The position numbers and the translations under genes are program-made. DNA of 64,000 nt from Cupriavidus plantarum (GTDB lineage: Bacteria > Pseudomonadota > Gammaproteobacteria > Burkholderiales > Burkholderiaceae): the NCBI RefSeq assembly GCF_905397285.1, contig NZ_CAJPUX010000013.1, positions 16,008 to 80,007 on the forward strand, in the 5' to 3' direction. Positions 32,416 through 41,220 of the stretch are shown here, one piece after another. The first letter of the stretch is position 1, and every line of letters begins with the position of its first letter. The notes under the pieces are model-generated. The model worked only from the letters and a program-made list of their open reading frames with translations. It did not search any database and was not told the origin of the DNA.

Positions 32416-33411
32416 ATGAAAACGATGCCACGCCGCCGCATGGCGCTCAAGGCCATGGTCGGCGCCGCCGCCCTGCTGGCCGGTGCTTCCCTGCATGTTG
32501 CCCACGCCGCCGATGCCTGGCCCAGCAAGCCGATCACGCTGGTCGTCCCGTTCGCCGCGGGCGGCACCACCGACATCGTCGGCCGCGCGGTCGGCCAGAA
32601 GCTCGGCGAGGCGCTGGGTCAGCCCGTGGTGGTGGACAACCGGCCGGGCGCCGGCGGCACGCTCGGCGCGGCCAACGTGGCGCGCGCCCAGCCCGACGGC
32701 TATACGTTCCTGCTGGCGACCATCGCCCACACGATGGCGCCCGGCATCTACAAGTCGCTGCCGTACGATTTCCAGAAAGACCTCGAGCCCATCGGCATGG
32801 TCGCGTCTACGCCGAACGTGCTGATCGTCAACGAACAGATTCCGGTCAAGACGGTGCAGGAGCTCATCGCCTACATCAAGGCGCATCCGGGCAAGGTGAA
32901 CTACGGTTCGGCCGGTATCGGCAGCACCGAACACATGTCGGGTGAACTGTTCCGCGCTGCCACGGGCACCGATATCTCGCACGTGCCGTACAAGGGCGGC
33001 GCGCCGATGATGACGGACATCATCGCCGGCCAGATCCAGATGGCGATCGAAACGAGCCCCTCGGCGTATCCGCATATCAAGAGCGGCAAGGTGCGCGCGC
33101 TGGCCGTGACGTCGGCCAAGCGTTCGCCCGCCTATCCCGGCCTGCCCACCGTGGCGGAGAGCGGGGTGCCCGGCTACGAGGTGGTGACGTGGTACGCGCT
33201 GATGGCGCCGCGCGGCACGCCCGAGGCGATCAAGCAGCGCGCGGGCGCCGAACTGGCCAAGGTGCTCAAGCAGCCGGACGTCGTGAAGCGCTTCGACGAG
33301 CAGGGCGTAAGCGCGGGGGACATGAACGCGCAGCAGCTTGGCGCGTTCATCAAGACCGAGACCGCCAAGTGGGTCAAGGTGGCCAAGGACTCCGGCGCCA
33401 AGGCCGAATAA
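32416..33411 (+). CDS. Bug (TctC) family periplasmic solute receptor
   Basis: 331 residues with a signal peptide that also fits a Tat pattern loosely (PRRRMALKAMVGAAALLAGA). Bug blocks are WPSKPITLVVPFAAGGTTD, VVVDNRPGAGGTLGAANVA, GSIGSTEHMSGELF-type sequence near residue 170, and HVPYKGGAPMMTDI. Start chosen by CGAGGAG. It ends seven bases before the convergent hydroxyacid dehydrogenase operon and may sense or bind the sugar acid degraded by it. Confidence 0.88.
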   Translation: MKTMPRRRMALKAMVGAAALLAGASLHVAHAADAWPSKPITLVVPFAAGGTTDIVGRAVGQKLGEALGQPVVVDNRPGAGGTLGAANVARAQPDGYTFLLATIAHTMAPGIYKSLPYDFQKDLEPIGMVASTPNVLIVNEQIPVKTVQELIAYIKAHPGKVNYGSAGIGSTEHMSGELFRAATGTDISHVPYKGGAPMMTDIIAGQIQMAIETSPSAYPHIKSGKVRALAVTSAKRSPAYPGLPTVAESGVPGYEVVTWYALMAPRGTPEAIKQRAGAELAKVLKQPDVVKRFDEQGVSAGDMNAQQLGAFIKTETAKWVKVAKDSGAKAE

Positions 33412-33417
33412 CCGCGA

Positions 33418-34356
33418 TTACACGGCGGACTTCAACACCTTGCCGGTCTCGAAAAACGCCTGCAGGTTGTCGAACACGAGGTCCGCCATTGCCTTGCGGG
33501 TCTCGTGCGTGCCGCTGGCCACGTGGGGCAGCAGCACGACGTTATCGAGCTTGTACAAGGCCTCCGGCACATGGGGCTCGTTCTCGAAGACATCGAGACC
33601 CGCGCCCGCGATGCGCTTGTTGGACAGCGCATCGATCAGCGCCGCCTCATCCACCACGGTACCGCGCGCGATATTGATCAGGTAGCCCTTCGGCCCGAGC
33701 GCCTCCAGCACGCTGGCCGAGACCAGATGCTTCGTGGACGGGCCGCCAGACGTCGCCAGCACCAGAAAGTCCGCCCAACGCGCCAGCGCCTCGATCGACG
33801 GCTCGAAGCCGTACGACACGCCTTCCTGCGCCTTGCGGCCGAAGTAACGCACTTCCATGTCGAAGCCGCTCGAACGCCTGGCGATGACATGGCCGATGCG
33901 GCCGAGGCCGACGATCCCGAGGCGCTTGCCACTCACGCGCGTGGTCAGCGGATAAGCCGCCTTCGGCCACTCGCCCCGGCGAACATAACGGTCCGCCGCG
34001 CTCACCTGCCGCGCCGCATCCATCAGCAGGGCCCATGCCGTGTCAGCGACGCAGTCGTTGAGGACGTCCGGCGTATAGCCCACGGCAATACCGCGCGCAC
34101 GCGCGGCGTCGAGGTCGATCTTGTCCAGGCCTACGCCGAAGCTCGAAATCACGCGCAGAGAAGGCAGCGCCGCGATGGTCGCCGCATCGACGCCCGTGGC
34201 CGCGCGCGCGGTCAGCGCCACGAAGTCCGCACCGTGCTTCGCGAGGAAGCCCGCCGGATCCGTCTCGGCCCAGAACGGGTGCACGTCGAAGTGCTCGGCG
34301 AGCCGGGCTTCGATATGTTCGGGAAGGCGGCCATGCTGCAGAAGACGGGGTTTCAT
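33418..34356 (-). CDS. D-2-hydroxyacid dehydrogenase (glyoxylate/hydroxypyruvate reductase type)
   Basis: 312 residues from ATG 34356. The NAD(P) motif GIVGLGRIGHVIARR is clear, as are the catalytic Arg region YLINIARGTVVDEAALIDAL, the Glu in GLDVFENEPHVPEAL and the His in LLPHVASGT. The enzyme interconverts 2-oxo and 2-hydroxy acids. It is the last gene of the operon dehydratase-RraA-dehydrogenase and likely handles a glycolate, pyruvate or semialdehyde-derived product of the pathway. Confidence 0.87.
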   Translation of the reverse strand: MKPRLLQHGRLPEHIEARLAEHFDVHPFWAETDPAGFLAKHGADFVALTARAATGVDAATIAALPSLRVISSFGVGLDKIDLDAARARGIAVGYTPDVLNDCVADTAWALLMDAARQVSAADRYVRRGEWPKAAYPLTTRVSGKRLGIVGLGRIGHVIARRSSGFDMEVRYFGRKAQEGVSYGFEPSIEALARWADFLVLATSGGPSTKHLVSASVLEALGPKGYLINIARGTVVDEAALIDALSNKRIAGAGLDVFENEPHVPEALYKLDNVVLLPHVASGTHETRKAMADLVFDNLQAFFETGKVLKSAV

Positions 34357-34390
34357 GCGCGAGTTTCCTGTCAATGAATCGAGTTGGCCA

Positions 34391-35122
34391 TTATCGGCCA
34401 GAAGCCTTGCGCCATGCGGCAAAATCCGCGCGCGCCTCCTCGGTCGTGGCCGGATAAAGGCCGATGATCGAACGGCCCTTCTTCACTTCTTCCGTGACGA
34501 AGTCCTCGAAAGCGGTCATCTCGACCGCCTCGTCGGCAATTTCCCCGGCGAGTTCGCGCGGAATGATGACCACGCCCTCGCCATCGCCCACAACCACATC
34601 GCCGGGGAACACGGCGACATCCCCGCAGCCGATCGGCACGTTGAATTCCAGCGCCTGATGCATCGTCAGGTTCGTCGGCGCGGACGGGCGCTGGTGATAG
34701 GACGGAATATCCATCTCCGCGATCTCGGGCGAGTCCCGCAAGCCGCCATCGGTAACGATGCCCGCGCCACCACGCTGCATGAGCCGCGTCACGAGGATCG
34801 AGCCCGCCGACGCGGCGCGCGCGTCCTTGCGGCTGTCGATCACAAGCACCGCGCCAGGCGGGCATTGCTCGATCGCCCGCCGTTGCGGATGGTTCGGATC
34901 CTGGAACACGGTAATCGGATTGAGATCCTCGCGCGCGGGGATATAGCGCAGCGTGAAGGCTTCGCCGACCATCGTCCCATGCTTCACGGCGTGCTTCGGG
35001 TCGAGCGGATGCACATCCTGGATGAACTGGTTACGCAGGCCGCGCTTGAACAGCGCCGTGCACAGCGTGGCCGTGCTCACGGTCTTGAGCTTGTCGCGCA
35101 GGGAAGCGCTGAGCTGGGTCAT
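34391..35122 (-). CDS. RraA-like aldolase/decarboxylase family protein
   Basis: 243 residues. The RraA/HMG-aldolase fold is shown by TVSTATLCTALFKRG, the substrate and metal-binding region GGAGIVTDGGLRDSPEIA, and VFPGDVVVGDGEGVVIIPRE. Pathway members of this family cleave 2-keto-3-deoxy sugar acids or 4-hydroxy-4-methyl-2-oxoglutarate; those annotated as RNase regulators are shorter (about 160 residues). Genes are 12 bases apart from the dehydratase, so the substrate is probably the dehydratase product (a 2-keto-3-deoxy acid). Confidence 0.83.
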   Translation of the reverse strand: MTQLSASLRDKLKTVSTATLCTALFKRGLRNQFIQDVHPLDPKHAVKHGTMVGEAFTLRYIPAREDLNPITVFQDPNHPQRRAIEQCPPGAVLVIDSRKDARAASAGSILVTRLMQRGGAGIVTDGGLRDSPEIAEMDIPSYHQRPSAPTNLTMHQALEFNVPIGCGDVAVFPGDVVVGDGEGVVIIPRELAGEIADEAVEMTAFEDFVTEEVKKGRSIIGLYPATTEEARADFAAWRKASGR

Positions 35123-35134
35123 GATGTCCTTCGA

Positions 35135-36871
35135 TCAGTAGATGCTCGGTTCGCCCGCGGACTCGCCGAAGTCCGTCTGCAGGAAGTCGAAGTCGCAACC
35201 GTCGTTGGCCTGGCGAATATGCTGCGCGAACATCCAGCCGTAGCCCCGCCCGAATTTCGGCGGCAGCGGCCGCCAGGCGGCGCGGCGTCGCGCGAGTTCC
35301 TCGTCGGAGACCTCGAGGTGGATGCGGCGCTGGTCGATATCGACGGAAATCATGTCGCCCGTTCGCACCAGCGCGAACGGTCCGCCGATATACGCTTCCG
35401 GCGAGACGTGGAGGATGCAGGCCCCATAGCTCGTCCCGCTCATGCGCGCGTCCGACATGCGTAGCATGTCGCGCACGCCCGCCTGCACGAGTTTCTTCGG
35501 AATCGGCAGCATGCCCCACTCGGGCATGCCTGGTCCGCCCTGCGGGCCCGCATTGCGAAGGATCAGCACGTGATCGGCCGTCACGTCGAGGTCGTCGCGC
35601 TCGATGGCGGCTTTCATCGACGGATAATCGTCGAATACCAGCGCCGGACCCGTGTGTTTGAAGAAGCGCGGCTCGCACGCGCTCGGCTTGATGACGCAGC
35701 CATCGGGCGCGATATTGCCCTTGAGCACGGCGAGCGCCCCTTCCTGATACAGCGCGTTGTCGCGCGCGCGGATGACGTCGTCGTTGTAGACCTCGGCGCC
35801 CGCGATGTTTTCGCCAAGCGTGCGGCCCGTGACCGTGGGCGCGTCCAGGTGCAGCTTGTCGCGAATGCGGCTCATCAACGCGGGCAGTCCGCCGGCGTAA
35901 TAGAAGTCCTCCATCAGGTACTTGTCGCCGCTCGGCCGGATGTTCGCGAGCACCGGCACGTGGCGGCTCATCGCGTCGAAGTCGTCCAGGCCGATGTCGT
36001 GCCCCGCGCGCCGCGCCATCGCAATGACGTGGATGATCGCGTTCGTCGAGCAGCCCATCGCCATGGCCACCGCAATCGCATTCTCGTACGACGCATGCGT
36101 CTGTACGCGCGCGGGCGTGAGGTCCTCCCACACCATCTCCACGATGCGCCGGCCGGACTCCGAACACATGCGGATATGGTTGGCATCCGCGGCGGGAATC
36201 GACGACGCGCCCGTCAGCGACATGCCGATGGCCTCGGCGATCGCCGTCATCGTGCTCGCGGTACCCATCGTCATGCACGTGCCGTGGCTGCGCGCGATGC
36301 CGCCCTCGATGCCGATCCATTCGGTCTTGCTGATATTGCCGGCCCGTCGCTCGTCCCAATACTTCCACGCGTCGGAGCCGGAGCCCAGCACATTGCCCTT
36401 GTAGTTGCCGCGCAGCATCGGGCCCGCCGGCACGTAGATGGCCGGCACGCCCGCGCTGGTCGCGCCCATCAACAGCCCGGGCGTGGTCTTGTCGCAGCCG
36501 CCCATGAGCACCGCGCCGTCGATGGGATGCGATCGGATGAGTTCTTCGGTCTCCATCGCGAGCAGATTCCGATAGAGCATCGTCGTCGGCTTGACCGAGC
36601 TCTCGGAAAGCGAAATCGCGGGTAGCTCGATCGGGAATCCGCCAGCTTGCAGGATGCCGCGCTTGACATCGTCGACACGCTGCTTGAAGTGCGAATGGCA
36701 GGGGTTGATATCGGACCAGGTATTGACGATCGCGATGACCGGCTTGCCCATCCACTCGTCGGGCGCGTAGCCCATCTGCATGATGCGGGAGCGATGACCG
36801 GAGGAGCGCAGGTCGTCAGGGGCGAACCAGCGCGCGCTGCGCAGGGATTCGGGCGTCTTGCGTGCCGTCAT
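35135..36871 (-). CDS. IlvD/EDD-family sugar-acid dehydratase (L-arabinonate dehydratase-like)
   Basis: 578 residues from ATG 36871 with GGAAGAGA upstream. The Fe-S cysteines C58 (INPCHSH), C126 (GGCDKTTPG) and C199 (SHGTCMTMG) have the same spacing as C59, C127 and C200 reported for L-arabinonate dehydratase, the [2Fe-2S] branch of the family. AGPMLRGNYKGN and CSTNAIIH are further family blocks. It removes water from a sugar acid to give a 2-keto-3-deoxy acid. It is the first gene of an operon with a GntR-type operator in its promoter. L-arabinonate itself is only one possible substrate. Confidence 0.88.
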   Translation of the reverse strand: MTARKTPESLRSARWFAPDDLRSSGHRSRIMQMGYAPDEWMGKPVIAIVNTWSDINPCHSHFKQRVDDVKRGILQAGGFPIELPAISLSESSVKPTTMLYRNLLAMETEELIRSHPIDGAVLMGGCDKTTPGLLMGATSAGVPAIYVPAGPMLRGNYKGNVLGSGSDAWKYWDERRAGNISKTEWIGIEGGIARSHGTCMTMGTASTMTAIAEAIGMSLTGASSIPAADANHIRMCSESGRRIVEMVWEDLTPARVQTHASYENAIAVAMAMGCSTNAIIHVIAMARRAGHDIGLDDFDAMSRHVPVLANIRPSGDKYLMEDFYYAGGLPALMSRIRDKLHLDAPTVTGRTLGENIAGAEVYNDDVIRARDNALYQEGALAVLKGNIAPDGCVIKPSACEPRFFKHTGPALVFDDYPSMKAAIERDDLDVTADHVLILRNAGPQGGPGMPEWGMLPIPKKLVQAGVRDMLRMSDARMSGTSYGACILHVSPEAYIGGPFALVRTGDMISVDIDQRRIHLEVSDEELARRRAAWRPLPPKFGRGYGWMFAQHIRQANDGCDFDFLQTDFGESAGEPSIY

Positions 36872-36950
36872 GGTTGTCTCTTCCATGTCCACATTGAAAG
36901 CGGAGCCGGTCTGCTGACGAGAGTTCGCCACGCCGGCCTTGATGGCGACG

Positions 36951-36979
36951 ATTAAAGCACTAATATATTAGTGCGTCAA
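36951..36979 (-). promoter_or_regulatory. Operon promoter with an 18-bp perfect palindrome in the spacer (GntR operator)
   Basis: On the minus strand TTGACG (36979-36974) and TTTAAT (36956-36951) stand 17 bases apart and face the dehydratase operon. The spacer is filled by the perfect palindrome GCACTAATATATTAGTGC (36957-36974). Its place between the -35 and -10 boxes, next to a divergent GntR/FCD gene, marks it as the likely operator whose occupation blocks RNA polymerase. A TAGAAT at 37004-37009 may be the -10 box of the regulator gene. Confidence 0.75.
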
Positions 36980-37019
36980 TGCGGAATGGCTGCAACGTTC
37001 GGCTAGAATCGCGCCCCAA

Positions 37020-37721
37020 ATGGAAACCTTGCTGCGGGAACCGTCCTCTCTCTTTCACTTCGACCGCACGCGCCAGGCGGCGCCGCAGGTGTTCGAGCAC
37101 ATGCGCGAACAGATCCTCGCGCTTTCGCTGCAGCCCGGTACCGTGCTGTCCCGGATCGATCTGGCCGCGCAGTACGGTATCAGCCAGACACCGGTGCGCG
37201 ATGCGTTGATCCGTCTGGCGGAGGAGGGACTCGTCGACATCTTTCCGCAGCACGCGACCCGTGTGAGCCGCATCGACGTGGCGCTGGCCCGGCAGGCGCA
37301 TTTCCTGCGGCGGTCCGTGGAACTGGAGATCGTGCGCACACTGGCGGCCGCGCCCGACGCACGGCTCATCGAGAAACTGCGCACGACGGTAGACCGCGCC
37401 GCGCGCATGCTCGAACTGAATGCGTTATCGGAGTTCAGCGACAACGATCAGGCCTTCCACCGCGCGCTGTATGACGCGGCGAACGTTCCCGACCTGCATG
37501 CGCTGGTGCGCCGGCAAAGCGGGCATCTCGATCGTCTGCGCCGTCTGCATCTGCCGACGGCGGGCAAGGCGCACGAGGTGCTGCGCGATCATGCGGCGAT
37601 CGTCGACGCGATCGCCACGGGCAACGCGGTCCGCGCGGAAGCGGTGCTCCGTGAGCACCTGTCGGGCACGCTGGCGCATCTCGACGAGATTCGCGCCGAG
37701 CACGGCGAGTACCTCAAATAG
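37020..37721 (+). CDS. GntR/FadR-type (FCD domain) transcriptional regulator
   Basis: 233 residues. The winged helix is seen in QVFEHMREQILALSLQPGTV, LSRIDLAAQYGISQTPVRDAL and LAEEGLVDIFPQHATRVSRI. The FCD domain follows with the metal-ligand pattern DNDQAFHRALYDAAN and RDHAAIVDAIATGNAVRAE. FCD regulators bind small acids, and here the ligand is probably the sugar acid or its keto-deoxy product. It is divergent from the dehydratase operon, and a palindromic operator lies between them. Confidence 0.88.
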   Translation: METLLREPSSLFHFDRTRQAAPQVFEHMREQILALSLQPGTVLSRIDLAAQYGISQTPVRDALIRLAEEGLVDIFPQHATRVSRIDVALARQAHFLRRSVELEIVRTLAAAPDARLIEKLRTTVDRAARMLELNALSEFSDNDQAFHRALYDAANVPDLHALVRRQSGHLDRLRRLHLPTAGKAHEVLRDHAAIVDAIATGNAVRAEAVLREHLSGTLAHLDEIRAEHGEYLK

Positions 37722-37727
37722 CCTCGC

Positions 37728-38270
37728 TCATCGTGTCGCGGACACATCGATCTCGCTGCGCACGTAATGATCGGTGAGGCAGCCCATGACGATGTTCTCC
37801 ACGGCCTTGCGCGTCGGCGCATCGCGTACCGTGCCACGCAGCGTCACCGCGCCGTCGATCATCTCGACGCTGATCACGCCGGGGTCCACCACCATCGATA
37901 GCCGTTCGTGGAGAACCTCGAGACGCTGGGCATCGTTCAGCGGCTCCAGCGCGCGCATGTCGTCGCCATCGTACTGGCCCAGCGCGGCGGGGCCCGGTAG
38001 CGGCCGCTGACCCGCGTTCGCGAACTCGGGAGCCGGCTTGTCCGTGCCCGGCGCGACGCCATACATGCCATAGCGTTCGACGCCTTCGGGCTCGTTGGAG
38101 CCGGGCTGCGGGCGGTAAGGCTGCTCCGGAAGATTCCGAAACGACTTCGGCGCGGGATCATCCTCGGCCGAGCGCACCGGTTCGCGTGGACGGCTTTTCT
38201 CGTCGTCCACACCACTGTGGCCACCATAGTGAAAATCCGTGAGCGGCGGAGCAGTTCGACTCTTTTCCAT
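37728..38270 (-). CDS. BON-domain protein with a long proline-rich N-terminal region
   Basis: 180 residues from ATG 38270; ATG 38282 is an alternative. The first 100 residues are polar and Pro/Glu-rich (SRPREPVRSAEDDPAPKS, EQPYRPQPGSNEPEGVERYG), probably disordered. The last 75 residues read LNDAQRLEVLHERLSMVVDP then GVISVEMIDGAVTLRGTVRD, and end with a CLTDHYVRSEIDV strand: the BON fold, which binds phospholipids or other hydrophobic ligands. No signal peptide is seen, so it is likely cytoplasmic. Function unknown. Confidence 0.72.
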   Translation of the reverse strand: MEKSRTAPPLTDFHYGGHSGVDDEKSRPREPVRSAEDDPAPKSFRNLPEQPYRPQPGSNEPEGVERYGMYGVAPGTDKPAPEFANAGQRPLPGPAALGQYDGDDMRALEPLNDAQRLEVLHERLSMVVDPGVISVEMIDGAVTLRGTVRDAPTRKAVENIVMGCLTDHYVRSEIDVSATR

Positions 38271-38564
38271 GATCGTCACCATTGCGTTGGGGATATCAGG
38301 CGACCCCGCCGCAAGGTCCGTTCCATTCGGACAAACGCCGACAAGCCGCACACAGGCACGGGCGAAACCCGCGTGACAGTCGTTCCGGGACCGCGCGGCA
38401 GGCGGTAGGAATTGCAACCGCCGCTGCAATCGGTTGCAAGAGCTTGCAATCGCGCGCGGAGGCTAAAGGGTGTCCGACGCCCGGGTTGCGTAATGCCCGC
38501 ATGACTGCTACATCAGGAGTGGGGCAACGTGCGGTTTGCCCGCAGATGGAGGGAAACAATAACT

Positions 38565-38780
38565 ATGGAAGAGCGAATCGCCACGGCACTCGACCTCGGT
38601 CGGGTGCTTCAGGGTGCACGAACGATTGCCGGTCTCAGCCAGGCGGAGGCGGCCACGCGCCTGCATGTGAGCCAGAGCTGGATCTCCCATACCGAACTGA
38701 ATCCGGAAACGCTGAGCGCGGCGCAGCTGCTGGCGCTCATGGAAGTCTACGACCTGGCGCTGTATGTGAGGCGGCGCTGA
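38565..38780 (+). CDS. Small XRE-family helix-turn-helix protein
   Basis: 71 residues from ATG 38565 (GGAGGGAAAC upstream). ALDLGRVLQGARTIAGLSQA, EAATRLHVSQSWISHTELN and ALMEVYDLALYVRRR form a compact HTH_3 domain like HipB. No HipA or other toxin follows; the next gene is a convergent MFS transporter. It may be an orphan regulator. Confidence 0.75.
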   Translation: MEERIATALDLGRVLQGARTIAGLSQAEAATRLHVSQSWISHTELNPETLSAAQLLALMEVYDLALYVRRR

Positions 38781-38812
38781 GCACGCCGCCCCGTGCCGCG
38801 GTCGGCTGGTGC

Positions 38813-40117
38813 TTACTCGGTGAGCGCGCGGCCCTGTGTTTCGGGCAGCGTCAGCGCGGCGAGAATCACCACGCCATACGCGGCGGCCGCAAATAGCCCG
38901 ATGGCGTGGCCGAGGCTCATGCCCTGTGAGACGTGTCCGATCAGGAACGGGAACGTGGCGCCCACCGCCCGGCCGAAGTTGTAGCAGAAGCCCTGTCCGC
39001 TGCCGCGGATACGTGTGGGATACAGTTCGGTGAGGAACGCGCCCATCCCGGAGAAAATTCCGGATGCGCAGAATCCGAGCGGAAAGCCGAGCGCGAGCAT
39101 CAGCACGTTGTCGAGCGCCAGTTGCGTGTAGACCGTGGCGATGATGACCGATGCCACGGCGAACAGCATGAACGCGCGACGGCGGCCGAGGCGATCGCTG
39201 AGCCAGGCGCCGGCCAGATACCCGCAGTACGAACCCACGATGACGACGCCGAGATACGCGCCCGTGCCGATGACGCTGAGTCCGCGTTCGGTCTTGAGGT
39301 ACGTCGGCAACCACGTGGTGATCGCGTAGTAGCCGCCCTGCACGCCCGTCGCGAGTACCGATGCGCGGATGGTGGTCCACGCGATATCGCCGCGGAAGAT
39401 GTCGAGGAACGAGGCGCGTTCTGCGTCGCCCGCAGCTTGCGCGGCCTGCTGGCGCTGATGGACCTCGGGCTCTTCGACGAACCGGCGAATCCAGATGACG
39501 AATGGCGCGGGCGCGATGCCGATGGCGAACAGCACGCGCCATGCGTATTCGGGCGGCACCAGCGAGAACACGAGCGTGAACAGCAGGGTGGAGAGCCCCC
39601 AGCCGATCGCCCATCCGGCCTGTACGATGCCCACGGCCTTGCCGCGATCCTTCGCGCGGATGACTTCGCCGATCAGCACCGCGCCGGCCGTCCACTCGCC
39701 GCCAAAGCCCAGGCCCATCAGGCCGCGCGCCCACAGCAACTGCCCGAAGTTCTGCGCGAACGCGCACAGCAGCGTGAAGAACGCGAACCATACGATCGTG
39801 ATCTGCAGCGTGCGCACGCGGCCGATGCGGTCCGACATCACGCCCGCGAGCCAGCCGCCCACCGCGGACGTGAGCAGCGTGACGGTTCCGATCAGTCCCG
39901 CGTCGCCACGCGTGATGCCCCACGCGGCGATCAGCGTGGGAATCACGAAGCTGAGGAACTGCGTGTCCATTGCATCGAGGATATAGCCGAGCTTGCAGGA
40001 CCAGAACGCATTGCGCTGCGAGCGCGTCATCTGGCCGTACCATGTGCGCGCGCCCTCGCGCTGCGTCTCCGCCTGCAGGTCCGCGCCCGGAAGATTCGTC
40101 TCGATATCGATCGCCAT
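38813..40117 (-). CDS. MFS transporter, metabolite:H+ symporter type
   Basis: 434 residues from ATG 40117 (GAGGTATC upstream); twelve membrane segments are apparent. The MFS signature loop is GWLAGVMSDRIGRVRTLQ, and the sequence GLGFGGEWTAGAVLIGEVIR is typical of the MHS/sialate-aromatic acid branch. The second-half loop is AGAWLSDRLGRRRAFM. It lies 26 bases after the DUF1445 gene in the same direction, so it probably imports the substrate of that enzyme, such as an oxoproline or related acid. Confidence 0.87.
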   Translation of the reverse strand: MAIDIETNLPGADLQAETQREGARTWYGQMTRSQRNAFWSCKLGYILDAMDTQFLSFVIPTLIAAWGITRGDAGLIGTVTLLTSAVGGWLAGVMSDRIGRVRTLQITIVWFAFFTLLCAFAQNFGQLLWARGLMGLGFGGEWTAGAVLIGEVIRAKDRGKAVGIVQAGWAIGWGLSTLLFTLVFSLVPPEYAWRVLFAIGIAPAPFVIWIRRFVEEPEVHQRQQAAQAAGDAERASFLDIFRGDIAWTTIRASVLATGVQGGYYAITTWLPTYLKTERGLSVIGTGAYLGVVIVGSYCGYLAGAWLSDRLGRRRAFMLFAVASVIIATVYTQLALDNVLMLALGFPLGFCASGIFSGMGAFLTELYPTRIRGSGQGFCYNFGRAVGATFPFLIGHVSQGMSLGHAIGLFAAAAYGVVILAALTLPETQGRALTE

Positions 40118-40143
40118 CGTTGATACCTCCCTCGTCCTTGTCA

Positions 40144-40986
40144 CTAGATGACCGCAAGCGTGCGGTTGGGAATGTCGGTGACCAGCATGTGGCCCGGCTT
40201 GTGCGCGATCGCGAACGGCAGGCGCGCGCTCTCGATCGCGGACTGCGGCGTTACGCCGCATGCCCAGAACACCGGCACTTCGTCGTCGTGCACGGCCACC
40301 GCGTCGCCGAAGTCCGGCTGCCACAGATCCCGAATGCCGATCAGCGCGGGATCCCCAAGGTGCACGGGCGCGCCATGCACGCCGGGAAAGCGGCTGGTGA
40401 TCTGGATCGCGCGAATGGCGTCCGCCGCTTTCATCGGGCGCATCGACACCACGAGGTTGCCGCCGAACGGCCCCGAGGGCTGACTGGGGATGTTCGTGCG
40501 GTACATCGGCACGTTCACGCCGGCGTCGACATGCCGCAGCGGAATACCTTCCTGCTTGAGCATCTCCTCGAACGAGAACGAGCAGCCGATCGCGAACACG
40601 ACCAGATCGTCGCGCCACAGCGCGTGCAGATCCTGCACCTCCCCGGTGCGTTCGCCATGGCGATAGACGTAATAGGCCGGCACGTCCGCGCGGATATCGA
40701 GGTCCTCGCCGAGCGCGGGAATGTGCCACTGACCCGGTTCGCCGACCGCGAGCAGCGGGCAAGGCTTGGGATTCAGCACGCAGAAGCGCAGGAAGTCGTC
40801 CGCGTGGGCTTTCGGCAGGATCGCAAGGTTGGCCTGCGCGTACTCGCCGCAGTACCCCGCGGTGGGGCCGGTGACCAGACGTTCGCGCACGGCGCGTCGC
40901 AACTGCGAAGGGTGCGCGTGGGATCTGTCCGCGGGTCGTGCAAACGATATTGGGGGCGTGGGGCGGGGGAGCGGCGACGTGGACAT
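40144..40986 (-). CDS. DUF1445 protein (D-glutamate cyclase/putative hydro-lyase family)
   Basis: 280 residues from ATG 40986; a TTG at 41070 would add 28. Family blocks are TGPTAGYCGEYAQANLAILP, VFAIGCSFSFEEMLKQEGIP, GPFGGNLVVSMRPM and VPVFWACGVTPQSAIESARL. DUF1445 proteins were long called putative hydro-lyases (UPF0317). The mammalian homologous domain is D-glutamate cyclase, which turns D-glutamate into 5-oxo-D-proline. That activity would fit the 5-oxoprolinase encoded 1.3 kb away. The first gene of a two-gene unit with the MFS transporter. Confidence 0.82.
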   Translation of the reverse strand: MSTSPLPRPTPPISFARPADRSHAHPSQLRRAVRERLVTGPTAGYCGEYAQANLAILPKAHADDFLRFCVLNPKPCPLLAVGEPGQWHIPALGEDLDIRADVPAYYVYRHGERTGEVQDLHALWRDDLVVFAIGCSFSFEEMLKQEGIPLRHVDAGVNVPMYRTNIPSQPSGPFGGNLVVSMRPMKAADAIRAIQITSRFPGVHGAPVHLGDPALIGIRDLWQPDFGDAVAVHDDEVPVFWACGVTPQSAIESARLPFAIAHKPGHMLVTDIPNRTLAVI

Positions 40987-41220
40987 GGATGGAACCGGGC
41001 TTATGAAGGTTCCAACCTTAGAAGTAAAAAAAATGTCTGGCGACGAAGTTATTTCTGCCGGCAGCGTCAAGTAATTGTGAACACGCGCGGGTCATTTCCT
41101 TCGAAGCCACGGTTGACGCCGTATCCGCACGATTGCCGGCGCCTGCTGCGGTCGCGTGCCAGCCGCGTGCGTCGACGCGCATCAGGGTAAATACTCAGAA
41201 GGAGGCGGCATCGACGCGGG

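Noticed and set aside
36872..36931. Twenty-residue upstream extension of the dehydratase
   Set aside because: The ribosome site GGAAGAGA favours ATG 36871, and that start makes the cysteine numbering agree with L-arabinonate dehydratase.
38565..38780. Toxin-antitoxin module with the XRE protein as antitoxin
   Set aside because: No partner toxin gene is adjacent on the same strand; the neighbours are a BON protein and an MFS transporter on the opposite strand.
40118..40762. N-terminal extension of the MFS transporter frame
   Set aside because: The 215 extra residues are Arg-rich and overlap the DUF1445 gene. ATG 40117 has a good ribosome site and gives the normal MFS length.
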